Source of the DNA: Zymobacter palmae
GTDB lineage: Bacteria; Pseudomonadota; Gammaproteobacteria; Pseudomonadales; Halomonadaceae
NCBI RefSeq assembly: GCF_003610015.1
Contig: NZ_AP018933.1
Location: 1,956,035-2,020,034 of the forward strand
Length of the DNA: 64,000 bases
Reading direction: 5' to 3'
A program made the translations under genes and the position numbers. This document shows positions 43,140-53,137 of this stretch, piece after piece. A model generated the notes under the pieces. That model saw only the letters and a list, made by a program, of their open reading frames with translations, searched no databases and was not told where the DNA came from. Numbering within the stretch: position 1 is the stretch's first letter; every line of letters starts with the position of its first letter.

Positions 43140-43766
43140 GCGCTCGTTTCTCCCTAATCCCCACTGTCTGACCGGGCTCCTGAGCAAGACCCGTTTTCAT
43201 CAGTGCGGAACATGTTCATAAAACCGGCCGTTCGCATTCCTTATCGAACAGGAAATACGCGTATCGACACCGACATTGACGTCTTTCACCCTAGACGCAG
43301 TACGTGCCTTTCAGCAACAAACGGCTAAATTCATTGAAGTTGACGGCACTTCAACACTCGCTGAATCACAATGTCATCGCGGTGCGCGAAGCATGGTACT
43401 GGAATGCTGCACACGTTGCGATGCTGGCAGCATCAAGCACGGCAACCCGCCATCGTAACAGATGCACGCCGGAAAGCCCCTAACGAGGAATAGCGATATA
43501 CCATTGAAAGCCGTCACTCAGCGTATATAGGCGGCCTCTCATTTCTTTCGCTGCCGCCACAGAAGATACCCTATGTGACTGCGGCATTAGCATTTGGTTT
43601 AGAAAGGATAAGGCAATATTGCACACTGTGCCTCGCCGGTGCGGGCCCGCACATGTTGATGTCAACTTATGTGCCGTATGCGTAGGGCCATCATATGACC
43701 TTCGCCTTTTTATTCATCACCTCTTCACCGTATCCAAGGTGCTCTTTCTTATTACTTACTCCCGCT
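43140..43766. other. non-coding stretch between lptF and the barstar-like gene
   Basis: About 630 bases upstream of lptF with no gene I can support. A minus-strand frame at 43480-43665 ends GFQWYIAIPR but lacks a ribosome site. The lptF promoter should be here. Confidence 0.4.
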
Positions 43767-44060
43767 TTACTCCAGCGAGAATGTAAAACGCTCGCCCTCT
43801 GGGCAGAAACGTTCATCATCCCTCTTGATCTGTTCCATTAAATCAACCAGCCGGTCGAAATCGCGCCCCAGTACGTCTTTTGAAACAGCATGATCCTTCC
43901 AGACGATATGAATGGGGCGTTCTAGGTCATACCCTAAGCGATCAAGAAAAGCATGGTAGTTGTAGCCATAACCCACGCCAAAATCTATCTGGCTGGCCAC
44001 TTGCACATACACGTCCTTCTCTTTTTCGATCGCCTTGCCTTCGATAATAGCAATGCTCAT
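43767..44060 (-). CDS. barstar-family ribonuclease inhibitor-like protein
   Basis: The 97-residue protein matches the barstar fold: an N-terminal strand SIAIIEGKAI, a helix-loop ending in the aromatic loop FGVGYGYNYHAFLDRLG (equivalent to the barnase-binding YYGxNLDALWD region), a strand RPIHIVWKD, a long helix FDRLVDLMEQIKRDD and a final strand RFTFSLE. Barstar homologues inhibit secreted or contact-delivered RNases. AAGGGGGA precedes the ATG. No barnase-like gene is adjacent on either side, so it is an orphan immunity-like gene. Confidence 0.78.
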   Translation of the reverse strand: MSIAIIEGKAIEKEKDVYVQVASQIDFGVGYGYNYHAFLDRLGYDLERPIHIVWKDHAVSKDVLGRDFDRLVDLMEQIKRDDERFCPEGERFTFSLE

Positions 44061-44488
44061 GTCATTCCCCCTTTCTGCCTTCATTGTTAACAATTAGCGT
44101 GCCGTTTACGCGTCCTTGCATGACGGTATACCTACACCACGTCGCCATAGCTGACAGCACGTTTACGCCCTATAACAATGGGTCTATTCGTGCCAATGCG
44201 CGCACTCCGCTTACCCACCCGTGCCACGTACCCTTCACGTCGCGCCATGATGTGGCGATCAAGCGCATTCGATACAGCCATACGTCACGCGCTCATTCGC
44301 CGTTTATCTCGGGGTGCCGCACGCGTTGGATAAATGCTAAGGTTTATTCAATGACAATCGTCCCCATCTAAGACCCTAACGGCCGCTGAGAGCACCGTCA
44401 TTGCGCCGAGTCTGCGTCATTGGCGCACTACCCTAGAGTCACTGTCTCAGGCCACTCTCGTCACCCCTACGATTCATCGGAGCTTTCT
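44061..44488. other. divergent region between the barstar-like gene and pepA
   Basis: About 430 bases with no credible gene. No barnase-type coding sequence was found in any frame. It should include the pepA promoter. Confidence 0.4.
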
Positions 44489-45961
44489 ATGCTTTTCACC
44501 ACGGTTACCGCTCTTGATCAGTCAGCGCTGGACTGCTTGATCCTGCCCGTTTTTGATACCGATACACCGTCTTCTCTCGTACAGGAACTCGACAGTGCTA
44601 CTGATGGCCGTCTGCTGGCACCTATCGCGCGGGGCGATTTCAAGGCCAAGGCGGGCAAAACCCTGCTGCGCAGCGATCTGTCCGGCCTATCACTGACGCA
44701 CGTACTGCTGGTAGGCGCAGGCAAACCGGACACGTTTTCGATGGACGCTCTGCAGAAGCTGCTGAGTGCCGCTTTTGCTGCCGTGTCCGAACTATCAGCA
44801 AAACGTGTTGGGGTCGCCAGTGAAGGGCTGACCAATGAAAAATTGGACACCGAAAGCGTTGCCCGTGCCGTCGCGGAACATGCGCTGCGCGCGGCTTACC
44901 GTTTCACCGCCTGCAAAACGGGCGATCAACCCAAGGTTGCACTCGAGTCCGTCGTCTTGATCGCTAGCGCGGAGGCCAAGGCCGCTGCCGAACAGGGGCT
45001 GTCCGTGGGCAGTGCGTACGGCGAAGGCATCAATTTTGCCCGCGAACTGGCTAACCTGCCGGGCAACCTCTGCACGCCCGCCTACCTTGCCGACCAAGCA
45101 CAGGCACTGGCCGCCGATAGCGCGCTGACCACCACCATTCTGGGTGAAGAGCAACTGCGCGAACTGGGCGCTGGCGCACTGTTGGCAGTGGGCCAAGGCA
45201 GCGAGCAGGAATCACGCCTGATCGTGATGGAATACCGCGGGGGTGCCGAAAGCGACGCGCCGCACGTACTGGTCGGCAAAGGCATCACCTTCGATACGGG
45301 GGGTATCTCACTCAAACCAGGTGCCGACATGGACGAGATGCGCTACGACATGGGCGGTGCTGCCAGCGTACTGGGAACATTCAAGGCTCTGCTGGCGCTG
45401 AAACCGCACATCAATGTGGTGGGTATCATCGCGACCGCTGAAAATATGCCTGACGGCAAGGCCCTTAAGCCGGGCGACATCATCACTACGCTCAATGGCA
45501 TGACCGTCGAGGTACTGAACACCGATGCGGAAGGCCGCCTAGTACTGTGCGATGCGCTTGCCTATGCCGAACGCTTTGCTCCCGCCAGCGTCGTCGACAT
45601 TGCCACGCTGACAGGCGCCTGCATCATCGCGCTGGGCGACCACGCTTCCGGTCTGTACGCTAACGATGACGCACTGGCCCAGTCGCTGCGCAATGCAGCT
45701 GACGCCAGCTGGGATCGCGTTTGGCAGATGCCGCTGTGGGACGACTATCAGTCTCAGTTAGATTCTAACTTCGCCGACATTGCCAATATCGGCGGCCGCA
45801 AAGGCGGCTCCATCACAGCGGCCTGCTTCCTGTCTCGCTTTGCCAAATATCCATGGGCGCACTTGGATGTCGCGGGTACGGCTTGGCACGGCAAACAAGG
45901 GGCAACGGGACGCCCGGTCGGCCTACTGACCCGCTATCTGCTGCAACAGGCCAACGCCTGA
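44489..45961 (+). CDS. pepA: leucyl aminopeptidase PepA (M17)
   Basis: Hexameric two-metal aminopeptidase removing N-terminal residues; in enterobacteria it is also an accessory DNA-binding protein for XerCD recombination and carAB control. The 490-residue protein has an N-terminal macro-like domain and a catalytic domain with VLVGKGITFDTGGISLKPG (Lys and Asp metal ligands), MRYDMGGAASVLG and the M17 signature NTDAEGRLVLCDAL. Late motif WQMPLWDDYQSQLDSNFADI is usual. ATG 44489 has CGGAG six bases upstream; the longer upstream reading is not homologous. A terminator follows. Confidence 0.95.
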   Translation: MLFTTVTALDQSALDCLILPVFDTDTPSSLVQELDSATDGRLLAPIARGDFKAKAGKTLLRSDLSGLSLTHVLLVGAGKPDTFSMDALQKLLSAAFAAVSELSAKRVGVASEGLTNEKLDTESVARAVAEHALRAAYRFTACKTGDQPKVALESVVLIASAEAKAAAEQGLSVGSAYGEGINFARELANLPGNLCTPAYLADQAQALAADSALTTTILGEEQLRELGAGALLAVGQGSEQESRLIVMEYRGGAESDAPHVLVGKGITFDTGGISLKPGADMDEMRYDMGGAASVLGTFKALLALKPHINVVGIIATAENMPDGKALKPGDIITTLNGMTVEVLNTDAEGRLVLCDALAYAERFAPASVVDIATLTGACIIALGDHASGLYANDDALAQSLRNAADASWDRVWQMPLWDDYQSQLDSNFADIANIGGRKGGSITAACFLSRFAKYPWAHLDVAGTAWHGKQGATGRPVGLLTRYLLQQANA

Positions 45962-45969
45962 GCAGCCTG

Positions 45970-46000
45970 GGCCTACCCTGATGTCAGGGTAGGCTCTCCA
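45970..46000 (+). terminator. pepA terminator
   Basis: GCCTACCCTGA (45972-45982) pairs with TCAGGGTAGGC (45984-45994 region) as an 11-bp stem ten bases after the pepA stop, followed by a pyrimidine-rich TCTCCATTCT. Confidence 0.65.
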
Positions 46001-46060
46001 TTCTATCGACGAACGCTGTTCGGCTCCGGCCAAGCAGCATTCATTTCAGGAGAAATCGAC

Positions 46061-46846
46061 ATGGCGGTCGTTCTCGACAACGAACCAGCAGCGCCACGTG
46101 ATACTCCCGTGCTACTCGTGACCGGCGGTGGACGCGGTATCGGTGCCGCTACGGCACGACTGGCCGCTCAGCGTGGCTACCGCGTCGTGTTCAGCTATCG
46201 TCAGGATGAAGTTTCTGCGCAACGTGTGCTGGAAGACATCCAGCGCGACGGCGGCGATGCCATCGCCGTGCGGGCCGATATGGCCGACGAACAGCAGATC
46301 ATCGCCCTGTTCGATGCAGCGATGCTGCAGTACGGACGCCTGGATGTGCTGATCAACAATGCGGGCATTGTGGACACCGCCATGCCGCTGCGCGAGATGA
46401 GCGCACAACGTATTCAGCGCATGATGACCATCAACGTGGTGGGCGTCATGCTGTGCTGCCGAGAAGCGGTCAAACGAATGTCGACCCGCAGTGGCGGGCA
46501 CGGTGGCGCAATCGTCAATGTCGGTTCCGCCGCCGCACACCGCGGTAGCCCGAACGAATACGTCGACTACGCCGCCTCTAAGGGAGCTATCGACAGTCTG
46601 ACCGAAGGATTATCCAAGGAGCTGGCAGCCGACGGCATCCGCGTCAATACCGTACGCCCCGGTGTTATCGACACACTGATTCATGTCGAGGGTGGACGCC
46701 CCGACAAGGCACGTCAGGCGGAAGGACGTATTCCTATGGGACGCGCAGGACAGCCTGAGGAAATTGCCCATGCGCTGCTGTGGCTGGCCTCAAGCGAAGC
46801 CTCGTTCACTACCGGCGCAATACTGGACGTAGACGGCGGCGTTTAA
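46061..46846 (+). CDS. SDR-family oxidoreductase 1 (YgfF-like)
   Basis: Classical short-chain dehydrogenase of 261 residues. The cofactor motif is LVTGGGRGIGAATARLA with VFSYRQDE downstream, which favours NADP. DVLINNAGIVDTAMPL carries the NNAG motif; the catalytic Ser and Tyr-x3-Lys are in NVGSAAAHRGSPNEYVDYAASKG. VRPGVIDTLIHVEGG and the ending GAILDVDGGV resemble the YgfF/glucose-1-dehydrogenase-like group. AGGAG precedes the ATG. The substrate is unknown. A closely related paralogue follows after 120 bases. Confidence 0.85.
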   Translation: MAVVLDNEPAAPRDTPVLLVTGGGRGIGAATARLAAQRGYRVVFSYRQDEVSAQRVLEDIQRDGGDAIAVRADMADEQQIIALFDAAMLQYGRLDVLINNAGIVDTAMPLREMSAQRIQRMMTINVVGVMLCCREAVKRMSTRSGGHGGAIVNVGSAAAHRGSPNEYVDYAASKGAIDSLTEGLSKELAADGIRVNTVRPGVIDTLIHVEGGRPDKARQAEGRIPMGRAGQPEEIAHALLWLASSEASFTTGAILDVDGGV

Positions 46847-46966
46847 GTCACCAGTCAAGCAGCTCATACCGGCATGTTTCATCACTGCGATTGCCCGCGG
46901 CAACGATGCTGGCCATTCCGCCATTCTTACCACGCACAAATTCCTACTATAAAACAGGAGCCAGAG

Positions 46967-47731
46967 ATGACTGACACTACTCGCAAGGTCATGCTGATCA
47001 CCGGCGGCAGCCGCGGCATCGGTGCCGCCACTGCTCGCATCGCTGCCGAACGCGGCTATCTGGTGGCCTTCAGCTACCGCAGCAACCAGCAGGAAGCTGA
47101 CCGCGTATTGGCCGATCTATTGCGCATCAACGGCCCAGATTCTGCACTGGCACTGCAGGCCGATGTCAGCGTCGAAGCCGATGTGGTCGGCATGGTGCAA
47201 AAGACGATCGAGCACTTCGGTCGTCTCGACGTTTTGGTCAACAGCGCTGGTATCGTCGATCAGGTCGCACGCATCGACGAGATGAGCGGTGAACGTCTTG
47301 AACGCATGCTGCGCATCAACTCCTTCGGCACCATGATCTGCATCCGCGAAGCCGTGAAGCATATGGCGACGCGCCACGGTGGTCATGGCGGTGCCATCGT
47401 TAACGTCGGTTCCATCGCCTCCAAGCTGGGCTGTGAGAACGAATTCGTCGACTATGCCGCGTCCAAGGGCGCGATCGACAGTCTGACCGAGGGCCTGTCG
47501 AAAGAGCTAGGCCCTGATCGCATCCGCATCAATACGGTGCGACCGGGCGTCATCGCCACCGACATTCATGCCAGCGGCGGTAACGGCGAAAAAGTGGCCG
47601 AAGCAGCAAACTTCACCCCGTTAGGCCGTGCCGGCCGCCCAGAAGAAGTGGCCTACGGCATCCTATGGCTGGCCTCCGATGAAGCCTCCTTTGTGACCGG
47701 CGCCCTGCTCGATATCGACGGCGGCGTGTAA
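46967..47731 (+). CDS. SDR-family oxidoreductase 2 (YgfF-like paralogue)
   Basis: A 254-residue paralogue of its upstream neighbour with the same layout: LITGGSRGIGAATARIAAERGY, VAFSYRSNQQ, DVLVNSAGIVDQVAR (Ser instead of Asn at the second position of the NNAG-type motif), catalytic NVGSIASKLGCENEFVDYAASKG and VRPGVIATDIHASGGNG. In the catalytic block Phe-Val-Asp-Tyr keeps the active Tyr and Lys. AGGAG is six bases before ATG 46967; an upstream extension is not homologous. The pair interrupts the usual pepA-holC-valS neighbourhood. Confidence 0.85.
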   Translation: MTDTTRKVMLITGGSRGIGAATARIAAERGYLVAFSYRSNQQEADRVLADLLRINGPDSALALQADVSVEADVVGMVQKTIEHFGRLDVLVNSAGIVDQVARIDEMSGERLERMLRINSFGTMICIREAVKHMATRHGGHGGAIVNVGSIASKLGCENEFVDYAASKGAIDSLTEGLSKELGPDRIRINTVRPGVIATDIHASGGNGEKVAEAANFTPLGRAGRPEEVAYGILWLASDEASFVTGALLDIDGGV

Positions 47732-47745
47732 GTCACGTATCCTGC

Positions 47746-47781
47746 GCGCTGTTTTCCTGAGGGAAGCAGCGCCTTCTTCTC
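47746..47781 (+). terminator. terminator after the SDR pair
   Basis: GCGCTGTTTTCC and GGGAAGCAGCGC form a 12-bp stem with two wobbles around TGA, followed by CTTCTTCTC. It lies 14 bases after the second SDR stop and before holC. Confidence 0.65.
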
Positions 47782-47818
47782 TCATCGCCCATCATTCACG
47801 CAGCGGCAGCCCCTTCCC

Positions 47819-48262
47819 ATGACAAACGTCGACTTCTACATCCTGTCCGATACCACTGCGGATGCCCGCACAGCGTTTGCCTGCCGCCTCGTCGACACCA
47901 TTTTGCACAAGCAGTACCGCGTGCATATCCACGTTGACGATGCCGATACCGCCAGCCTGATCGACGAACAGCTGTGGCAGTTTCGTCCTGACAGCTATGC
48001 ACCGCATATGCGCTTGGATGCCCCGATCGAACCACAGCCGCCCGTCACCATCGGCCACGGTGATGAAGCACCGGAACCCGGCATCGACGTACTGCTCAAC
48101 CTTGCACTCGACATTCCCGACTGGTTTTCACGCTTCGACCGCGTGGCCGAGATCATCTGCCAGCGTCAGGACATCCTCAATGCCAAGCGCGAGTGCTGGC
48201 AAACGTATAAGAAGCGCGGCTACCCCGTGAAGAGCCACGATATGCGCAAGTCTCACCCCTAG
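47819..48262 (+). CDS. holC: DNA polymerase III chi subunit HolC
   Basis: Links the clamp loader (via psi) to SSB during replication. The protein has 147 residues, the same as in Escherichia coli. It starts VDFYILSDTTADARTAFACRLVD, with the helix LIDEQLWQF, the strand VLLNLALDIPDWFSRFDRVAEII and the C-terminal ECWQTYKKRGYPVKSHDM. The order holC-valS and the preceding pepA (two SDR genes aside) match the usual gammaproteobacterial arrangement. Confidence 0.92.
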   Translation: MTNVDFYILSDTTADARTAFACRLVDTILHKQYRVHIHVDDADTASLIDEQLWQFRPDSYAPHMRLDAPIEPQPPVTIGHGDEAPEPGIDVLLNLALDIPDWFSRFDRVAEIICQRQDILNAKRECWQTYKKRGYPVKSHDMRKSHP

Positions 48263-48430
48263 GTACAAAACCACCCTGACTGCTTGCAAATAGCGCTCCC
48301 TCAAGATAACGGTATACATGAACCGTAGAAGCCAAACGCAGTGACAAACGCGCCATAGCTGTGCGCGCAGCCCTTACAGCGTTATAATTCCCCATCTTTC
48401 GTTTTTTGCTGACCGGACGAGCTGCCCTAC

Positions 48431-51283
48431 ATGGAACAGATGGACAAGACGTATCACCCCGACCGTATCGAAACCCGTTGGTATCAGAAGTGGGAAGCAG
48501 ACAACTGCTTCGCCCCCAGCGGTTCCGGCACCCCCTACTCCATCATGATCCCGCCGCCCAACGTGACGGGCAGCCTGCACATGGGGCACGCCTTCCAGGA
48601 TACCCTGATGGATACCCTGATCCGCTGGAAGCGCATGCAGGGCCATAACACTCTGTGGCAGATCGGTACCGACCACGCGGGTATCGCCACCCAAATGCTG
48701 GTCGAGCGCAAGCTGGCCAACGAAACCGGCCAGACACGCCACGACCTCGGCCGCGAAGCGTTCACTGATAAGATCTGGGAATGGAAGAACGAGTCTGGTG
48801 GCAACATCACCCGTCAGCTGCGCCGCTTGGGCGCCAGCCTCGACTGGTCGCGCGAATGCTTCACGATGGACGACAACTTCAGCCGTGCGGTCAAGGAAGT
48901 GTTCGTACGCCTGTATGAAGAAGACCTGATCTATCGCGGCAAGCGTCTGGTCAACTGGGACCCGGCACTGCTGACCGCCATTTCCGATTTGGAAGTGGAA
49001 AACGTCGACGAGCAAGGGTCCATGTGGTACCTGCGCTATCCGCTGGCCGATGGCGAGAAGACCGCTGACGGCAAGGATTACGTCGTCATCGCGACTACGC
49101 GTCCCGAAACCGTACTGGGGGACACCTTTATTGCGGTCAACCCCGAAGACGAACGCTACCAGCACCTCGTCGGCAAGGACGTCATCCTGCCAATCCTGAA
49201 TCGCCGCATTCCAATCGTCGCCGACGATTACGTTGAGCGCGAGTTCGGTACGGGCTGCATGAAGATGACACCCGCACACGACTTTAACGACTACGAAGCC
49301 GGCAAGCGCAACGATAGCGTCCTGATCAACATCATGACGCCGCAGGCCACTATTCGTGAAGAAGCGGAAGTCTTCGGCTACGACAACCGCCCGTCCGATC
49401 GTTTCGATGGCAAGATGCCGAGCGACTACGTCGGCCTGACCCGCGAAGAGGCGCGTAGCAAGCTCGTAGCCGACTTTGACGCAATGGGGCTGCTCGAGAA
49501 GATCGAACCGCATGCACTGAAAGTACCGCGCGGCGACCGTTCAGGCGTCATCATTGAACCGATGCTGACTGACCAATGGTTCGTGGCCGTTGAAACGCTG
49601 GCCAAACCGGCCATCGAAGCGGTTGAAAATGGCGACATCCAGTTCGTGCCGAAGAACTACGAAAACATGTACTTCGCTTGGATGCGCGATCTGCAGGACT
49701 GGTGCATTTCTCGCCAGCTGTGGTGGGGTCACCGTATTCCGGCGTGGTTCGATGCCGACGGCAACATCTATGTGGCCCGCGATGAAGAAGAAGTCCGCAG
49801 CAAGTACGGCCTGAGCGCCGACGTTGCACTGCATCAGGACAATGACGTACTCGACACCTGGTTCAGCTCCGCACTGTGGACGTTCGGCACACTGGGCTGG
49901 CCGGAACAGACGCCTGAACTGGCCACGTTCCATCCGTCTAGCACACTGGTCACCGGCTTCGACATCATCTTCTTCTGGGTCGCACGCATGATCATGATGA
50001 CCCTGAAGTTCACAGGTCAGGTGCCGTTCAAGACCGTCTATGTGCACGGTCTGGTGCGCGATGGTCAAGGCCAGAAGATGTCCAAGTCGAAAGGGAACGT
50101 GCTCGACCCGATCGACCTGATCGACGGCATCGACCTCGAAACGCTGGTCGACAAGCGCACCGGCAACATGATGCAGCCGCAGAAAGCCAAGGCGATCGCC
50201 AAAGCCACGCGCAAAGAATTCCCAGAAGGCATTGAGTCCCACGGGACAGACGCGCTGCGCTACACCTTCCTGTCTCAGGCGACGACTGGCCGCGACATCA
50301 AGTTCGACATGGGTCGTCTGGACGGCTACCGCAACTTCTGCAACAAGCTGTGGAACGCTGCTCGCTACGTCCTTTCCAATACCGAAGGTCAGGACTGTGG
50401 TCAGCACGGTGAAGATGTCGAGCTGACCCTGGCGGACCGCTTCATCATTGCTCGCCTGCAGCAGACCGAACAGGAAGTAACGCGCGCACTCGACACCTAC
50501 CGCTTCGACTTGGCTTCTCATGCCCTGTACGAGTTCGTCTGGAACGAATACTGCGACTGGTATCTTGAGCTGTCCAAACCGGTCCTGTGGGACGAAACCG
50601 CTCCGGCAGCACGTCTGCGCGGTACGCGTCGTACGCTGGTTCGCGTGCTGGAAACCATCCTGCGCATGGCGCATCCGATGATTCCGTTCATCACCGAAGA
50701 AATCTGGCAGCGCGTTGCACCGCTGACAGGCAAGGTGATTGATGAGCACACCACGATCATGAACCAGCCGTGGCCGGTCGCAAATGCGGAGCTGGTCGAT
50801 GAGCAGGCCATCGCTGATATCGAGTGGCTGAAACAGGTCATCGTGGCTATCCGTAACATCCGCGGCGAAATGAACATCGCTCCAGGCAAGGCGCTGCCGA
50901 TCTTCATGGCGCGTGGTGATGACGAAGACCGTCGTCGCACAGCGGAAAACGAGCGCGTACTGCTGAAACTCGCCAAGCTGGAAGACATCACGTTCCGTGA
51001 TGCCGACACCATGCCTGCCACGGCCATGCAATACGTCGGCGGCTTGGAAGTGCATGTTCCGCTGGCGGGCCTGATCGACAAGGATGCCGAACTGGCGCGC
51101 CTTGCGAAACAGCGCGAACAGCACCAGAAAGTTATCGACGGCATCGAACGCAAGCTTTCTAACGAAAGCTTCGTGGCCAAGGCCCCGGCTGCCGTCGTCG
51201 ACAAGGAACGTGCACGTCTTGAGGAAGCTAAGGCGGCTATCGTACTGCTGGATGAACAGCAGGAACGTCTGGCAAGCCTCTAA
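48431..51283 (+). CDS. valS: valyl-tRNA synthetase
   Basis: Class I synthetase charging tRNA-Val with editing of threonine. The 950-residue protein has the HIGH motif as HMGH (residues 50-53) in [15 protein letters not shown], an editing domain with [15 protein letters not shown] and [17 protein letters not shown], the KMSKS motif at residues 549-553 ([14 protein letters not shown]), the anticodon-binding helical domain and a C-terminal coiled coil from about residue 885 ([14 protein letters not shown]). The ATG at 48431 or 48440 may be used. A terminator follows. Confidence 0.97.
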   Translation: MEQMDKTYHPDRIETRWYQKWEADNCFAPSGSGTPYSIMIPPPNVTGSLHMGHAFQDTLMDTLIRWKRMQGHNTLWQIGTDHAGIATQMLVERKLANETGQTRHDLGREAFTDKIWEWKNESGGNITRQLRRLGASLDWSRECFTMDDNFSRAVKEVFVRLYEEDLIYRGKRLVNWDPALLTAISDLEVENVDEQGSMWYLRYPLADGEKTADGKDYVVIATTRPETVLGDTFIAVNPEDERYQHLVGKDVILPILNRRIPIVADDYVEREFGTGCMKMTPAHDFNDYEAGKRNDSVLINIMTPQATIREEAEVFGYDNRPSDRFDGKMPSDYVGLTREEARSKLVADFDAMGLLEKIEPHALKVPRGDRSGVIIEPMLTDQWFVAVETLAKPAIEAVENGDIQFVPKNYENMYFAWMRDLQDWCISRQLWWGHRIPAWFDADGNIYVARDEEEVRSKYGLSADVALHQDNDVLDTWFSSALWTFGTLGWPEQTPELATFHPSSTLVTGFDIIFFWVARMIMMTLKFTGQVPFKTVYVHGLVRDGQGQKMSKSKGNVLDPIDLIDGIDLETLVDKRTGNMMQPQKAKAIAKATRKEFPEGIESHGTDALRYTFLSQATTGRDIKFDMGRLDGYRNFCNKLWNAARYVLSNTEGQDCGQHGEDVELTLADRFIIARLQQTEQEVTRALDTYRFDLASHALYEFVWNEYCDWYLELSKPVLWDETAPAARLRGTRRTLVRVLETILRMAHPMIPFITEEIWQRVAPLTGKVIDEHTTIMNQPWPVANAELVDEQAIADIEWLKQVIVAIRNIRGEMNIAPGKALPIFMARGDDEDRRRTAENERVLLKLAKLEDITFRDADTMPATAMQYVGGLEVHVPLAGLIDKDAELARLAKQREQHQKVIDGIERKLSNESFVAKAPAAVVDKERARLEEAKAAIVLLDEQQERLASL

Positions 51284-51308
51284 ATCTCACGCTTCCTTGC
51301 TGTATCGA

Positions 51309-51336
51309 ACGCCACACCTCTGGGTGTGGCGTTTTT
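51309..51336 (+). terminator. valS terminator
   Basis: CGCCACACC and GGTGTGGCG form a perfect 9-bp stem with a TCT loop, followed by TTTTT, about 25 bases after the valS stop. Confidence 0.9.
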
Positions 51337-51433
51337 CCATTCATTAACGGGCCATTTATAAAACACTGTTTCTTGACTACCGTCTGGATTACACTTCCGG
51401 CCTTCAATCACTACTTTCATTCAGGACTCTGGT

Positions 51434-52153
51434 ATGGAGTTTCGCTATATTGTGCCGTTCAACCTGCTTGGCCTTTTGCTGCTGGGTAGCTGGCTGGCAC
51501 CTATCACATCGCCCCTCTGGGACACACTGGACAACGCTATCTTCTGGCACCTCAATGCGTGGGTGACACCAGACCATCCGCTGTTCGTCCATCTGCTCAG
51601 CCTTGCCAGCGTCCGCCTGTTCGACTCGTTCATTCTGGGCACCATGATGGTGCTGTTTCTTATCTGCGCACTGTGCGACCGACGCGCAAAAGGCCAGCGA
51701 ATTGCCAAATGGCTGTCCGCAGGAATCCTGATGCTGGCCATTGCGGGGGTTGCCACGCTGCTGATCCATGACGTCATGACCTACGAGCGTGCCAGCCCGA
51801 CTGTCTTCCACCCGGAAGCGCACATGCTTCACACGCTGACACACCTGCCAGTCAAGGACATTGCGCCTGACAGCTTCCCGGGCGATCACGGTGTGATGGC
51901 AATGATCTTTGCTGCTTTTATGCTGCGCTTTGCCCCACGTGCAGGCGGTATCGCCGCCGTCATTCTGGCCCTTATCATCACGGCACCGCGCCTAATGGCA
52001 GGCGCCCACTGGTTCAGCGATGTCTATATGGGATCACTGACTATGACGCTACTGATGACACCGTGGGTGCTGTTTTCTCCGCTGCCAGCACTGCTGCAGC
52101 GCTGGTTTTCCCCGCACATCAATGCCCTGTGGCAGCGTCTCTTTTCGCGCTAG
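51434..52153 (+). CDS. lpxT: lipid A 1-diphosphate synthase LpxT homologue 1
   Basis: PAP2-superfamily membrane phosphotransferase; LpxT moves a phosphate from undecaprenyl diphosphate to the 1-position of lipid A in the periplasm. The 239-residue protein has about six membrane helices and the LpxT version of the motifs: ERASPTVF, DSFPGDHGVMAMIFAAFMLRF and PRLMAGAHWFSDV, paralleling Escherichia coli LpxT (RASPT, DSFPGDHG, PRVMIGAHWFTD). The GDHG form rather than SGH is shared with LpxT. The next gene is a paralogue, so which copy, if either, has LpxT activity is open. Confidence 0.8.
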   Translation: MEFRYIVPFNLLGLLLLGSWLAPITSPLWDTLDNAIFWHLNAWVTPDHPLFVHLLSLASVRLFDSFILGTMMVLFLICALCDRRAKGQRIAKWLSAGILMLAIAGVATLLIHDVMTYERASPTVFHPEAHMLHTLTHLPVKDIAPDSFPGDHGVMAMIFAAFMLRFAPRAGGIAAVILALIITAPRLMAGAHWFSDVYMGSLTMTLLMTPWVLFSPLPALLQRWFSPHINALWQRLFSR

Positions 52154-52225
52154 GCATCCGTTTGAACCCCGTATGCTGACGTTGCCGCATTTCTTTCGCT
52201 TACTTGATACGAGTCGACCTTTCTG

Positions 52226-52942
52226 ATGACCACGATACGCAAGATCCTATTGCTCAACGTGATCGGCCTGCTGATCCTGTTTTCCTGGTGGCAGACAGCC
52301 GTACCGATCTGGCCGTGGCTGGATAGCCAAATCTTCTGGGGCTTCAATCACACACTGACGACAGAGCCCTCGCCGTGGGTCAACCTGCTGGGCGTGCTTA
52401 ACTGTCGCTATTTCGACATGGCAACGTTCTGTGCCCTCGGGCTGGTACTGTGGATTCAGGTATTGAATGAATCCCATCCTCAGCGCTACCGCCGCTGGGC
52501 CGTCATCACCTTCATCATGATGATATCGATGCTGATTATTGCCCTGCTGACACACCTGCAACCTTACCACCACGCCAGCCCGACCATCGAATACGCCAAG
52601 CAGGGCCTGAACCCGCTGTCGGTGGAACAGATCGTTCACTTTGATACCAAATCAGAGTCAAGCAGCAGCTTCCCGGGCGATCATGGTCTGGTCATGATGA
52701 TCTTTGCCGCCTTCATGCTGCGCTTCGGCACCCGTGGTTTCGGCCTCGCCAGCGTTATCCTCGTCATTCTGCTGTCGTTCCCCCGCATCATGGTCGGCGC
52801 ACACTGGTTCGAAGACGTCTATATGGGATCGCTGTCGATCGCACTGATCATACTGCCGTGGCTGCTGATGACATGCCCAATCGTCAAGGTAGGCGATATG
52901 CTGATGCGCGTACTGTTTGCTGGCAAAATCGACCACCACTAA
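52226..52942 (+). CDS. lipid A 1-diphosphate synthase LpxT homologue 2
   Basis: A 238-residue paralogue 72 bases downstream. The N-terminus KILLLNVIGLLILFSWW is even closer to the Escherichia coli LpxT start than copy 1. Motifs are HHASPTIEY (His where copy 1 and LpxT have Arg before ASPT), SSSFPGDHGLVMMIFAAFM and PRIMVGAHWFEDV. The loss of the basic residue before ASPT, which corresponds to a phosphate-binding position of PAP2 motif 1, may alter activity. Transcription probably continues from copy 1; a terminator follows. Confidence 0.78.
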   Translation: MTTIRKILLLNVIGLLILFSWWQTAVPIWPWLDSQIFWGFNHTLTTEPSPWVNLLGVLNCRYFDMATFCALGLVLWIQVLNESHPQRYRRWAVITFIMMISMLIIALLTHLQPYHHASPTIEYAKQGLNPLSVEQIVHFDTKSESSSSFPGDHGLVMMIFAAFMLRFGTRGFGLASVILVILLSFPRIMVGAHWFEDVYMGSLSIALIILPWLLMTCPIVKVGDMLMRVLFAGKIDHH

Positions 52943-53028
52943 GCCACGACTCACCTCGCACTGATACTGCACGGCGAGGAACGCACTCAGACAACAAGGC
53001 CACACGTTCATCACGTTGCCCTGAAGAC

Positions 53029-53061
53029 AAAAAAGCCACGCGAGTACTCGCGTGGCTTTTT
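53029..53061. terminator. bidirectional terminator between the lpxT pair and kbp
   Basis: GCCACGCGAG and CTCGCGTGGC form a perfect 10-bp stem around TA, flanked by AAAAAA and TTTTT. The second lpxT-like gene and kbp converge here. Confidence 0.92.
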
Positions 53062-53137
53062 CATTCAACGGTGACTAACGCCCCAACGACCAGCTATCAC
53101 ACAACGGCAGGGGCTCGCTCGCACCTTGCTGCGCAAC

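Noticed and set aside
43480-43665. 61-codon minus-strand frame ending GFQWYIAIPR
   Set aside because: No ribosome site near any start and no family resemblance.
48374-49513. Minus-strand open frame of 379 codons
   Set aside because: Antisense to the 5' half of valS and without recognisable domains.
49541-51124. Minus-strand open frame of 527 codons
   Set aside because: It lies antisense to valS; no motifs and cysteine/histidine composition expected of a shadow frame.
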